Source of the DNA: Agaribacter marinus
Lineage (GTDB): Bacteria; Pseudomonadota; Gammaproteobacteria; Enterobacterales; Alteromonadaceae
Direction of reading: 5' to 3'
Length of the DNA: 64,000 nt
NCBI RefSeq assembly: GCF_030160655.1
Contig: NZ_BSOT01000005.1
Coordinates: 1,383,546-1,447,545, forward strand
Under the pieces are notes generated by a model that worked only from the letters and a program-made list of their open reading frames with translations, made no database searches and was not told where the DNA came from. Below, one piece after another: positions 9,038 to 16,823 of this stretch. The first letter of the stretch is position 1, and every line of letters begins with the position of its first letter. The translations under genes were made by a program, and so were the position numbers.

Positions 9038-10714
9038 ATGCTCGTACATCTAGACATCAAAAACTTAACCGTCGTAAAACAAGTGGCCATGGCTGTGCAA
9101 AGTGGCCTTACGGCAATCACTGGCGAAACAGGGGCAGGTAAATCAATTGCCCTAGATGCTTTAGGTTTATGCTTAGGTGAACGAGCTGACTCCGGTATTG
9201 TCCGCTTAGGTGCAGACAAAAGCGAAATAATTGCACATTTTGATGTAAACGAATTGCCTCACGTACAAACTTGGTTAAATGAACATGAACTAAATCAAGA
9301 CGACAATAAAGACGAATGCTTCATTCGTCGTGTAGTGAGTATTGAAGGTCGATCAAAAGCGTTTGTCAATGGTATCCCGGTTAACTTAAATCAACTTAAA
9401 TCACTTGGAAAAATGTTAGTGAATATTCATGGCCAGCATGATAACCACTCATTTTTGAAGGCAGAAAACCAACTATTAATACTTGATGCTTATGCAAAAC
9501 ACCCTGACTTATTGAAACAAATGACGTCGGCGTATCAACAATACAAAACATTAAACAACACGTTAAACGAGTTACAAAACGCCCAAAAACAACGGACAGA
9601 TAGAGTTAGTTTACTTGGTTATCAGGTCAGTGAACTAGATGAATTTTCGACATCAGAAGACGAATTCACACAACTAGAAACTGAATTTAAAAAATTAAGT
9701 AGTATGCAAACACTCATCGAGTCTAGCGACAAAGCATGTTATTTATTAAAAGATGGGGAACCTGCCAGTGCGCTTGACTTATTAAATCATGGCGCTCGTG
9801 AAATACAAGCGCAATTAGACGTAGATAGTGGGCTTTCGGATGCGTATGAGATGTTACAGAATGCAATTATTCAAGCGCAAGAAGCGTACAGCGAATTAGA
9901 TCATTATCGAAATAGTCAGCAAAGTGATCCGCAACTCATTGCTGAAATAGAAGCTAGATATGGTAAATATCTAGAACTTTCTCGTAAACACAATGTGCCG
10001 CCTGAACAGCTTTACAGCGTGCATGAAGCCCTATCTATGGAACTAAAGGCGCTAAATCAAGAAGAAGCCAGTCTGGAATCCATTGTCGATGAAACAAAAG
10101 CGGCGTTAAACACGTATTGGGATATTGCAAATAAGCTACATAAGTCGCGTGAAAAAGCCGCTAAGAAATTATCTAGCGAAGTTGAAACAAATGTAAAACT
10201 ATTAAACATGCCTTATGCAGTAGTCAATATTGAAGTACACTTTAACTCAGCAAATCCTCCAAGCAGTCACGGTAACGATCATGTCAACTTCATGGTGTCT
10301 GTCAATCCTGGGCAAGTACCAGACAACTTAGAAAAAGTGGTTTCCGGCGGCGAACTTTCTCGCTTCGGTCTAGTACTTCAAGTCATTTATTCTCGTGATC
10401 ATCAAATTCCTACCCTAATTTTTGATGAAGTTGATACAGGTATTAGCGGACAAACGGCGACTGTTGTTGGACGCTTGCTTCATCAGTTAGGTGAAAAAAA
10501 CCAAGTAGTCTGTGTCACACATTTACCACAAGTCGCCGCACAAGCCCACAACCAGTTGTTTGTAAATAAGATCACCGATGGCAAAACCACCGAAACGCAA
10601 GTACTTAAATTAAGCTCTGAAGATCGTATTAATGAAATCGCTAGGCTACTTGCAGGTGATGAATTGTCTGATAAAGCAATTGAAAATGCTAAAGATTTAT
10701 TGCAACTAAACTGA
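9038..10714 (+). CDS. recN: DNA repair protein RecN
   Basis: SMC-like ATPase that acts at double-strand breaks during recombinational repair. The Walker A motif GETGAGKS is at residues 29-36. The central part (about 150-370) is helical/coiled coil. The C-terminal half has the ABC signature VVSGGELSRF and Walker B TLIFDEVDTGISG. At 558 residues it has the usual length. SOS control is shown by the LexA box directly upstream. Confidence 0.97.
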   Translation: MLVHLDIKNLTVVKQVAMAVQSGLTAITGETGAGKSIALDALGLCLGERADSGIVRLGADKSEIIAHFDVNELPHVQTWLNEHELNQDDNKDECFIRRVVSIEGRSKAFVNGIPVNLNQLKSLGKMLVNIHGQHDNHSFLKAENQLLILDAYAKHPDLLKQMTSAYQQYKTLNNTLNELQNAQKQRTDRVSLLGYQVSELDEFSTSEDEFTQLETEFKKLSSMQTLIESSDKACYLLKDGEPASALDLLNHGAREIQAQLDVDSGLSDAYEMLQNAIIQAQEAYSELDHYRNSQQSDPQLIAEIEARYGKYLELSRKHNVPPEQLYSVHEALSMELKALNQEEASLESIVDETKAALNTYWDIANKLHKSREKAAKKLSSEVETNVKLLNMPYAVVNIEVHFNSANPPSSHGNDHVNFMVSVNPGQVPDNLEKVVSGGELSRFGLVLQVIYSRDHQIPTLIFDEVDTGISGQTATVVGRLLHQLGEKNQVVCVTHLPQVAAQAHNQLFVNKITDGKTTETQVLKLSSEDRINEIARLLAGDELSDKAIENAKDLLQLN

Positions 10715-10839
10715 GTTACAAGTATCAGATACTGTGTACGTGATATAGCCATGAACTAATATCTTGTTGAATGGTCTTAAGCATAAGGTTAATATCCTCA
10801 TCGAAAAATTTAAAAGACCGACTTGAATACAGGTAAAAA

Positions 10840-11187
10840 ATGAAATTAGCTGCAGTATTGTTTGCCATAATATTAATGACTGGCTGTTCCAATTGGATAT
10901 ACAGAATAGATATTCCACAAGGCAACTTCTTAGATCAGAAAGACGTTAACCAACTGCGTATAGCCATGACGCAAGAACAAGTTAGATTTGTTCTTGGCAA
11001 TCCAGTTGTAGAAGATAGTTTTGATAACAACACGTGGTATTACGTGTACGACATGAAACGCGGCATGAGAAAACGCGGAAAAGACTTTAGAAAAGAACTG
11101 GTACTAAAGTTTGATAGTGGTCGTCTCAGCTCTATGACTGGCGATTTTGAAAAGCCAGAAGAGTTTGATACCCCATTAGAAGGCTAA
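10840..11187 (+). CDS. bamE: Outer membrane assembly lipoprotein BamE
   Basis: A 115-residue lipoprotein: a short hydrophobic signal ends at the lipobox LMTGC, and the mature part contains IDIPQGNFL and the MTQEQVRFVLGNP segment typical of SmpA/OmlA/BamE. It is a non-essential subunit of the BAM complex, anchored in the inner leaflet of the outer membrane. It follows recN, a common order in gammaproteobacteria. A weak TTGAAT-N17-TAATAT promoter lies at 10767-10795. Confidence 0.95.
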   Translation: MKLAAVLFAIILMTGCSNWIYRIDIPQGNFLDQKDVNQLRIAMTQEQVRFVLGNPVVEDSFDNNTWYYVYDMKRGMRKRGKDFRKELVLKFDSGRLSSMTGDFEKPEEFDTPLEG

Positions 11188-11214
11188 ATTAATAGCCTAT
11201 AGCCTTATTTTGTT

Positions 11215-11245
11215 TAGCTTAAGTAGGATGTAATTACTTAAGCTA
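11215..11245. terminator. Symmetric hairpin between convergent bamE and TolB-like gene
   Basis: A perfect 11-bp inverted repeat TAGCTTAAGTA/TACTTAAGCTA with a 9-base loop lies between convergent genes and overlaps the TAG stop of the minus-strand gene. It has no clear T-run on either side. It may end transcription from both directions weakly or protect the 3' ends. Confidence 0.5.
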
Positions 11246-12229
11246 GCGAACACATACTAATGCAATTTTTTCATCGTACGGTGATACAGCTAATCGGCTG
11301 ATACCTTTTTTACAAGCCTTTCCTTCTATTTCCACTTCTGAAAATACTGTACTTTCGACAGGCAACCCAGAGCGTTTATTTCGATTGACTAAAAAAGGCA
11401 TAGCTAGCAATTTGTTTTCTACAGTGCTTAGAAGTTCTGAATTTGGTGTCCAAGCATAGTAAGTAGCGCCAACAGGTAAATTGGTTAGTGCTTGTTTTTT
11501 ACCTGTCAATGGAGAATACAGCCATAAAGATGCCCCCTGCCCCTTAGTCATTTTATGTGTTGCCTTACTATGATCATGACTATTGCTGTTCGAGTTCTCC
11601 GCTGCTTCAACAGTATATGTGTAACCTTGGGTATGTGGCATTCTATGTAACGACGGACCAATACTTTCAGCAATAACATGCCCTGCATCGTCTGGATTAA
11701 ATGGGTCTACCATGCGCAGTGCGTGCGGTTCGCCCAGCACAAATAACAATACTTTGTCATCTTGCATCCAGACCTGATAGCCAACCGGTTCAATTGCGTT
11801 TGCCAATTGCTGTATAGGTTGACCAGAAAACGTAATTTGCCATAGTTCCTGCTTGTTAGCAGAATTAACCTTAATAACAGAAAAACCAACACCGTCTGGT
11901 GTCGGAGTTGCAGAATATTCACTGTCGCTTGAATTTGTAAGATTCGTAGATTGATTCGAGCTAACATCATAGCGAAAAATATCCATTTGACTTGCTTGCC
12001 CATCAACGCCTTTAACTTCTTGCGTAAAATATAAATGCTTGTCATCAAAAAAATATGGCTGATTAGTGTATTCGACGTTATCCGTCACTTGCTTGAGATT
12101 AACCACACTCAAACCATTAGCACTACGCTTAATTTCGCCAATAAAAATATCAGAGGCGGACGGTGACTGGGCATACAAATCAATGCTAAACCCGTGAAAA
12201 ATGATAAATAACATAACTCTATATTTCAT
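11243..12229 (-). CDS. Secreted TolB-like beta-propeller protein
   Basis: A 328-residue protein with an N-terminal signal peptide (hydrophobic start, cleavage probably after IDLYAQ). Its repeats look like WD40/PD40 blades, for example QPYFFDDKHLYFTQE and ATPTPDGVGFSVIK. The architecture resembles the TolB propeller without its N-terminal domain. It is probably periplasmic. Its ATG lies two bases past the MFS stop with a GAGG ribosome site, so the two genes are co-transcribed. No enzymatic motif is visible; the role is unknown. Confidence 0.65.
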   Translation of the reverse strand: MKYRVMLFIIFHGFSIDLYAQSPSASDIFIGEIKRSANGLSVVNLKQVTDNVEYTNQPYFFDDKHLYFTQEVKGVDGQASQMDIFRYDVSSNQSTNLTNSSDSEYSATPTPDGVGFSVIKVNSANKQELWQITFSGQPIQQLANAIEPVGYQVWMQDDKVLLFVLGEPHALRMVDPFNPDDAGHVIAESIGPSLHRMPHTQGYTYTVEAAENSNSNSHDHSKATHKMTKGQGASLWLYSPLTGKKQALTNLPVGATYYAWTPNSELLSTVENKLLAMPFLVNRNKRSGLPVESTVFSEVEIEGKACKKGISRLAVSPYDEKIALVCVR

Positions 12230-12231
12230 AT

Positions 12232-13437
12232 CTAGACCTCTTTCAATGACACCTTTTCATCATGCTTAAGTGTTTTATCGTCCGTAATAAATAGTGCCGC
12301 AAAAGTAGCGACTATTGCAATAAGCGCACAGTATACATAACTCGATACAGCACCGATGCCATCAGACCACCATATGCCCGCAAAGTAACTGCCTATAGCG
12401 GTACCTAGGCCAAAGCATATACTGACATAAATAGCCTGCGCCCTACTGTGATATCGTTCAGAAAATCGTTTATGTAAATAATGGATTGATACAGAATGCG
12501 TCAAACCAAAACTAAATGCATGCATTAATTGGCTAAGTAATATGAACCACCAAGAATGTGCCAAAAACGCCAACATTAGCCAACGAACTGCCGTCATTGC
12601 CAAACTAAACACAAACAATCCACTTACCGAAAATCGCTTGATTAAGCGTGCAGCAAACACGAAAATAATAATTTCAGCGACAACACCAACAGCCATAAAG
12701 ATGCCCGTTTGCCACCCTTGATAATCCAATTGCCGCATGTACAAGGTGAAAAAGCTATAAAAACTACCGAAACTTACCTGCAGTAAAGTATTAGCAACAA
12801 TGAATGCGATAAACCCCTTGGTTAATACCTCAGGTAGTATACTGCCTCCTTCATGATGAATTGCATTTGCCTTTTTAGGCGCAGTAATGAGCAAGGTACA
12901 AATAAAAATCCCAAAAAGTGTAAATGAGGCTGAAATAATCACTGCTTGAGACGAAAACACATCAAGAAGAGCGCCAACAATAATAGTCGCCAGTATAAAG
13001 CCAATACTTCCCCACATTCTAATCGCACCATACCCCCCTTTTGAAGTGCCACAAGCATTGACCGCTGTAACTTCTAGTTGGGGGATTATGGCAGTCCAAA
13101 ACATCATCATGACTGAAAATATGAGCACAATAAGCAAATAGCTTTCTGCGATAAAGATGAATAAGAATGTGCTTAACGAAAGTAAACTACCGATACGCAT
13201 GACCAAACCAACTTTGCCCGTGCGATCGGCAACACCTGCCCACAAATTTGGTCCTATAATACGGGCGACCGCCACAATGGCAAACAATGTCCCAATTTGC
13301 TGAGAGGTGAAACCTTTGTCATCCAAAAATACACTGACGTAGGACACAAAGACCCCAATTTGGGCAAAATAGAATAGATAGGTAAAAGATAAAAGCCCGC
13401 GATTTTGCGGGCTTGATAACGGAAAATTAAATAGCAT
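12232..13437 (-). CDS. MFS transporter of the phenylpropionate/nucleoside-H+ (PPP) type
   Basis: A 401-residue inner-membrane protein with about twelve transmembrane helices. The opening FTYLFYFAQIGVFVSYVS resembles the HcaT-like MFS branch, and GVADRTGK is the usual loop 2-3 motif. The substrate is unknown. The start is uncertain: the first codons lie over the aroC terminator hairpin and no good ribosome site precedes the ATG, yet the N-terminal residues are needed to complete helix 1. It is followed directly by the TolB-like gene, and prmB-aroC lie upstream. Confidence 0.8.
   Translation of the reverse strand: MLFNFPLSSPQNRGLLSFTYLFYFAQIGVFVSYVSVFLDDKGFTSQQIGTLFAIVAVARIIGPNLWAGVADRTGKVGLVMRIGSLLSLSTFLFIFIAESYLLIVLIFSVMMMFWTAIIPQLEVTAVNACGTSKGGYGAIRMWGSIGFILATIIVGALLDVFSSQAVIISASFTLFGIFICTLLITAPKKANAIHHEGGSILPEVLTKGFIAFIVANTLLQVSFGSFYSFFTLYMRQLDYQGWQTGIFMAVGVVAEIIIFVFAARLIKRFSVSGLFVFSLAMTAVRWLMLAFLAHSWWFILLSQLMHAFSFGLTHSVSIHYLHKRFSERYHSRAQAIYVSICFGLGTAIGSYFAGIWWSDGIGAVSSYVYCALIAIVATFAALFITDDKTLKHDEKVSLKEV
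13384..13414 (-). terminator. Rho-independent terminator after aroC, inside the next gene's 5' end
   Basis: Read on the minus strand, an 8-bp stem AAGCCCGC/GCGGGCTT with a 6-base loop is followed by TTATCTTTT. It begins 43 bases after the aroC stop and lies within codons 8-18 of the MFS gene, so it would act both as terminator and as coding sequence. Confidence 0.75.
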
Positions 13438-13456
13438 TTTATGTCAAATTTATGCC

Positions 13457-14557
13457 TTAGGGCCTAGATGCAGGGATCACAGGGGTAATCGAATTCACGT
13501 CCTTATTTTGGGCATTGTGCCGTAACACGTGGTCCATCAACACCAAGGCAAGCATTGCTTCTGCTATTGGCACAGCACGAATACCAACACACGGATCGTG
13601 ACGTCCTTTCGTAATAATATCAGTAGACTTACCGTGAATATCAACGCTTTCACCAGAAATGCTAATGCTTGACGTCGGTTTTAACGCCATGTGCACGAGT
13701 AGTTCCTGTCCGGTTGAAATACCACCAAGCACACCACCCGCATGATTTGAATGAAAGCCTTCAGGCGATATTTCATCTCTATGATCTGTGCCTTTTTGAT
13801 TGACGACATCAAAACCGTCACCTATCTCGACACCTTTAACAGCATTTATTCCCATCATTGCATGGGCAATATCGGCATCTAGCCTATCAAAAACTGGCTC
13901 ACCTAGGCCTACCGGCATATTCGTCGCAGACACACTGATTTTTGCGCCGATGGAGTTCCCTTCTTTTTTCAAATCTCGCATGTAAGCATCAAGCGCTTCG
14001 AGTTTAGTATCATCAGGACAAAAAAACGGATTTGTATTTGTTACATCATGATCTACTTTATCAATCGCGACAGGCCCTAGTTGAGATAAGTAACCTCGAA
14101 TTTCAATGCCATAAATCTGCTTAAGGAACTTTTTAGCAATGCCGCCAGCAGCTACTCTGACAGCGGTTTCACGCGCAGATGAACGACCACCACCACGATA
14201 ATCACGAAAACCGTACTTTTGCTGGTAAGTGTAGTCAGCATGACCCGGCCTAAAACTTTCTTTGATTTTAGAATAATCTTGACTACGTTGATCAGTATTA
14301 TTAATCAGTAAACCAATACTGGTACCGGTTGTTTTGCCTTCAAATATACCAGACAGAATTTTTACTTCGTCCTCTTCTCTGCGGGCTGTTGTATAGCGAG
14401 AAGTGCCTGGCTTACGACGATCTAAATCGTGTTGCAAGTCGTCTTCGTTTAACAATAAACCAGGGGGGCAGCCATCTACCACGCCACCAATTGCAATGCC
14501 ATGACTCTCACCAAAGGTTGTAACAGTAAATAATTTACCAAAGGTATTACCCGACAT
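13457..14557 (-). CDS. aroC: Chorismate synthase
   Basis: Final step of the shikimate pathway: anti-elimination of phosphate from EPSP to give chorismate, using reduced FMN. The 366-residue length is typical. The signatures [18 protein letters not shown] near the N-terminus, RPGHADYTY and [13 protein letters not shown] in the middle, and [19 protein letters not shown] near the C-terminus are all present. It starts eight bases after prmB stops, the standard order in gammaproteobacteria. Confidence 0.98.
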   Translation of the reverse strand: MSGNTFGKLFTVTTFGESHGIAIGGVVDGCPPGLLLNEDDLQHDLDRRKPGTSRYTTARREEDEVKILSGIFEGKTTGTSIGLLINNTDQRSQDYSKIKESFRPGHADYTYQQKYGFRDYRGGGRSSARETAVRVAAGGIAKKFLKQIYGIEIRGYLSQLGPVAIDKVDHDVTNTNPFFCPDDTKLEALDAYMRDLKKEGNSIGAKISVSATNMPVGLGEPVFDRLDADIAHAMMGINAVKGVEIGDGFDVVNQKGTDHRDEISPEGFHSNHAGGVLGGISTGQELLVHMALKPTSSISISGESVDIHGKSTDIITKGRHDPCVGIRAVPIAEAMLALVLMDHVLRHNAQNKDVNSITPVIPASRP

Positions 14558-14565
14558 AGGTCGTA

Positions 14566-15549
14566 TTACTCCAATTCATCTAATATTTCTTGCTGAGCCA
14601 TTAACTCAGCCTTGCTAATGGCAAAAATGCCACTTCCACCGTGCGCTAATTTGCACCACGAAACATTCAATCGATTCATTCGTCTTTCAAAGTTAACTTC
14701 GCTGTTACCCACTTCAACAAACAACCAACCATCGTCTCGCAAAAACTGCGTCGCTTTTGTCAAAATTTGTACGGTTAAATCTAGACCATCAAACCCGGAT
14801 GCTAGCGCGTGTTCTGGTTCATGATGATATTCACTGGGTAAATCAGCCATATCTTCAGCGTCAACGTACGGAGGATTAGCAACAATCAGATCATATTGCT
14901 GGCCCGTTAAGCTTTCGAACACATCTGATAGCAGCGGGTAGACACGTTCCTCCAATTGATAATTGGCAATATTTACCGACGCTACGTCTAAGGCATCTGT
15001 ATCTATGTCAACTGCATCGACCATGGCAAGTGGAAATTTATGCGCTAAAGCAATCGCGATACATGCACTGCCAGTACACATATCAAGTATATGCAAAGGC
15101 TCTTCTTTTTCTGATAGATAACCTGTAAACCTGTTGTTTATGAGCTCAGCAAAAGGTGAACGCGGCACCAACACCCTCTCGTCCACATAAAAAGGCATGT
15201 TCGCAAACCACGATGTATTGCTTATATAAGGTAATGGCAATTCATCTTTGGTGCGCTTTTCTATCCAATCAACCGTTTTACACTTTTCTTGATTCGTAAG
15301 CTTGGCCGCATATAAGGCTTGCTTTTGTTCGAGGGATAACACAAGCGGTAAGTCCAAGCTAAGAAACACAAGGTGTTCCGCCTCATCCCACACATTGTCA
15401 GTCCCATGACCAAAATAAACACCGTAACGTTGCAATTCGCTCATTGCATAGCGGATCCAATCAATAACACATGAAAGTTCTGAGACTATCTCTGATTTTT
15501 CCTCAGATACCATTGCATAGGCATTTTCAAATTGTTCAGCTGATTCCAT
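14566..15549 (-). CDS. prmB: 50S ribosomal protein L3 N5-glutamine methyltransferase
   Basis: SAM-dependent methylase that modifies a glutamine of ribosomal protein uL3. The N-terminal helical domain carries [17 protein letters not shown], typical of PrmB rather than PrmC. The SAM motif is [15 protein letters not shown] and the glutamine-binding NPPY motif lies near residue 227. The 327 residues are slightly longer than the E. coli protein because of a longer N-terminus; the ATG follows an AGGT ribosome site. It is upstream of aroC in an apparent operon. Confidence 0.95.
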   Translation of the reverse strand: MESAEQFENAYAMVSEEKSEIVSELSCVIDWIRYAMSELQRYGVYFGHGTDNVWDEAEHLVFLSLDLPLVLSLEQKQALYAAKLTNQEKCKTVDWIEKRTKDELPLPYISNTSWFANMPFYVDERVLVPRSPFAELINNRFTGYLSEKEEPLHILDMCTGSACIAIALAHKFPLAMVDAVDIDTDALDVASVNIANYQLEERVYPLLSDVFESLTGQQYDLIVANPPYVDAEDMADLPSEYHHEPEHALASGFDGLDLTVQILTKATQFLRDDGWLFVEVGNSEVNFERRMNRLNVSWCKLAHGGSGIFAISKAELMAQQEILDELE

Positions 15550-15639
15550 TATTACCTGTGTTAAACCTTGGTGTCAGGGCGAAAGTGGCAGTATAATAAT
15601 ATGTATTCGAGATAATTTCGCTTAAATAACGCCTTAAAT

Positions 15640-16191
15640 GTGAAAAAAAGTCCCAATAACGATGATTTAGATAGCTTTGCGAGTTTGTTCAAGGACGTGA
15701 AGCGCGTAAAAAGTGATAAATATTTACCGCCTCAAATTCACAAACGTAAAAAAGTAGACACGTTAGCAGAAAAAAAACGACTGTTATCGAGCAAACGTCA
15801 CGCGGCAAGCTTTGAGTTTTCTGATGGCTTTGAAGCCCACTTCGAAGCTAACACAGCCATGTCATTTAGCCGAGACTTTGAATCAAAAAACAAAGTAAAA
15901 GCATTGCGCCGAGGCGAGTTTGTGCCAGAGCTCATATTGGACTTGCATGGCTTAAATCGACAAGACGCAAAACTCGAATTAGCCGCCGTGATACAAGAGG
16001 CATTTGATAAGCATCATGAATGTATCAATATCATCCATGGTGTAAGTGGCGGTGTATTAAAACAAAATGTACCTAGCTGGCTTGTGCAGCATCCATATGT
16101 GATTGGATTTCATCAAGCGCCACTAGAATGGGGAGGTAAAGGCGCGCTCTTAGTGATAATACAAACACGCCAAGACGAAAAACCCTTCTAG
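15640..16191 (+). CDS. smrB: Smr-domain endonuclease/ribosome-rescue factor SmrB
   Basis: A 183-residue protein with a basic N-terminal extension and a C-terminal Smr domain showing LDLHGLNRQDAKLEL and IIHGVSGGVLK. SmrB homologues cleave mRNA at collided ribosomes. The start is GTG: an ATG two bases upstream is out of frame and closed at once by TGA, while the GTG gives MKKSPNNDDLD, matching the family N-terminus. It is divergent from prmB, which is a common arrangement. Confidence 0.92.
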   Translation: MKKSPNNDDLDSFASLFKDVKRVKSDKYLPPQIHKRKKVDTLAEKKRLLSSKRHAASFEFSDGFEAHFEANTAMSFSRDFESKNKVKALRRGEFVPELILDLHGLNRQDAKLELAAVIQEAFDKHHECINIIHGVSGGVLKQNVPSWLVQHPYVIGFHQAPLEWGGKGALLVIIQTRQDEKPF

Positions 16192-16221
16192 GGTAAAGGC
16201 AAAGAATACCGCTAAATACAC

Positions 16222-16344
16222 TTATGCGTCATCTCTCACATTTGTTAAAAATAACCAAACGTAATAACTACACAACGCAACAACAACAAAAATTCCCAAA
16301 ATTGAGCCCCATGCGACTGGATCGCTAATAATTAGGTCTAACAT
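16222..16344 (-). CDS. 40-residue single-pass membrane protein (possibly DUF3149-like)
   Basis: A very small protein with one hydrophobic helix (about residues 13-33), preceded by LDLIISDPVAW and ending in NVRDDA. The ATG follows a strong AAGGAG by eight bases, which supports translation; a longer in-frame reading upstream lacks this site. The pattern resembles the small uncharacterised DUF3149 membrane proteins, but that is a tentative match. It is convergent with smrB. Upstream lies a predicted promoter with two FNR-like boxes, suggesting oxygen-dependent expression. A role as a respiratory accessory peptide is only a guess. Confidence 0.7.
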   Translation of the reverse strand: MLDLIISDPVAWGSILGIFVVVALCSYYVWLFLTNVRDDA

Positions 16345-16422
16345 TCTAATCTCCTTAATTGCACAAGTCTGTCTGCTACTGATGACGATTAAACACACCG
16401 TCAATACTGAAAAACTGTATTA

Positions 16423-16514
16423 ATTATGAATGCTACAGAAGATGTAAATCATGACCTAGATCAAACGTTCATTTGTCTAAATAACCCGTGCCTACAAAAT
16501 TTGAGATAGATCAA
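16423..16514 (-). promoter_or_regulatory. Predicted FNR-type class II promoter with tandem sites
   Basis: On the minus strand a CATAAT -10 box (16428-16423) predicts a start at 16416. An FNR-like site (16451-16464, TTGAT-N4-GTCAT, 8/10) is then centred at -41.5, the class II position. A second site (16501-16514, TTGAT-N4-CTCAA, 9/10) is at -91.5. The leader to the small membrane gene would be about 70 bases. FNR (Anr/EtrA-type) binding is inferred from sequence only. Confidence 0.6.
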
Positions 16515-16823
16515 TAAACTGTTTCCGTTGATGTCTATTTATTTCAAACTGTAAATAAACGCTTGTTTTTTGCGCACTTAAGTGAATATATTTAACTCTT
16601 TGTTAAATTTTTTAACAAAAGACTGGAAATCTGTACAAAAAAAGTTAAGAATTACACATAGATTGTAAACAATAAACATTTTACAGGTTAACAATCTGTT
16701 GGTGATTTTAGCTATGAGGTACTAGCAATACCATTTTGCACATTCAATAAAGCATAGATTTAGCTGAACCCACTGCACACTAAAATACACATTTCCAGCC
16801 ATTTAAGGGCTACGGGGACGCAT
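16515..16823 (+). promoter_or_regulatory. Upstream region of the TonB receptor with inverted repeats
   Basis: This AT-rich stretch contains no gene. It holds an 8-bp inverted repeat TTTGTTAA/TTAACAAA (16599-16619) and a looser TGTAAA/TTTACA pair (16664-16685). Either could be an operator for the downstream outer-membrane receptor. No confident sigma70 promoter could be picked. A GGGGAC ribosome site precedes the receptor ATG. Confidence 0.35.
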
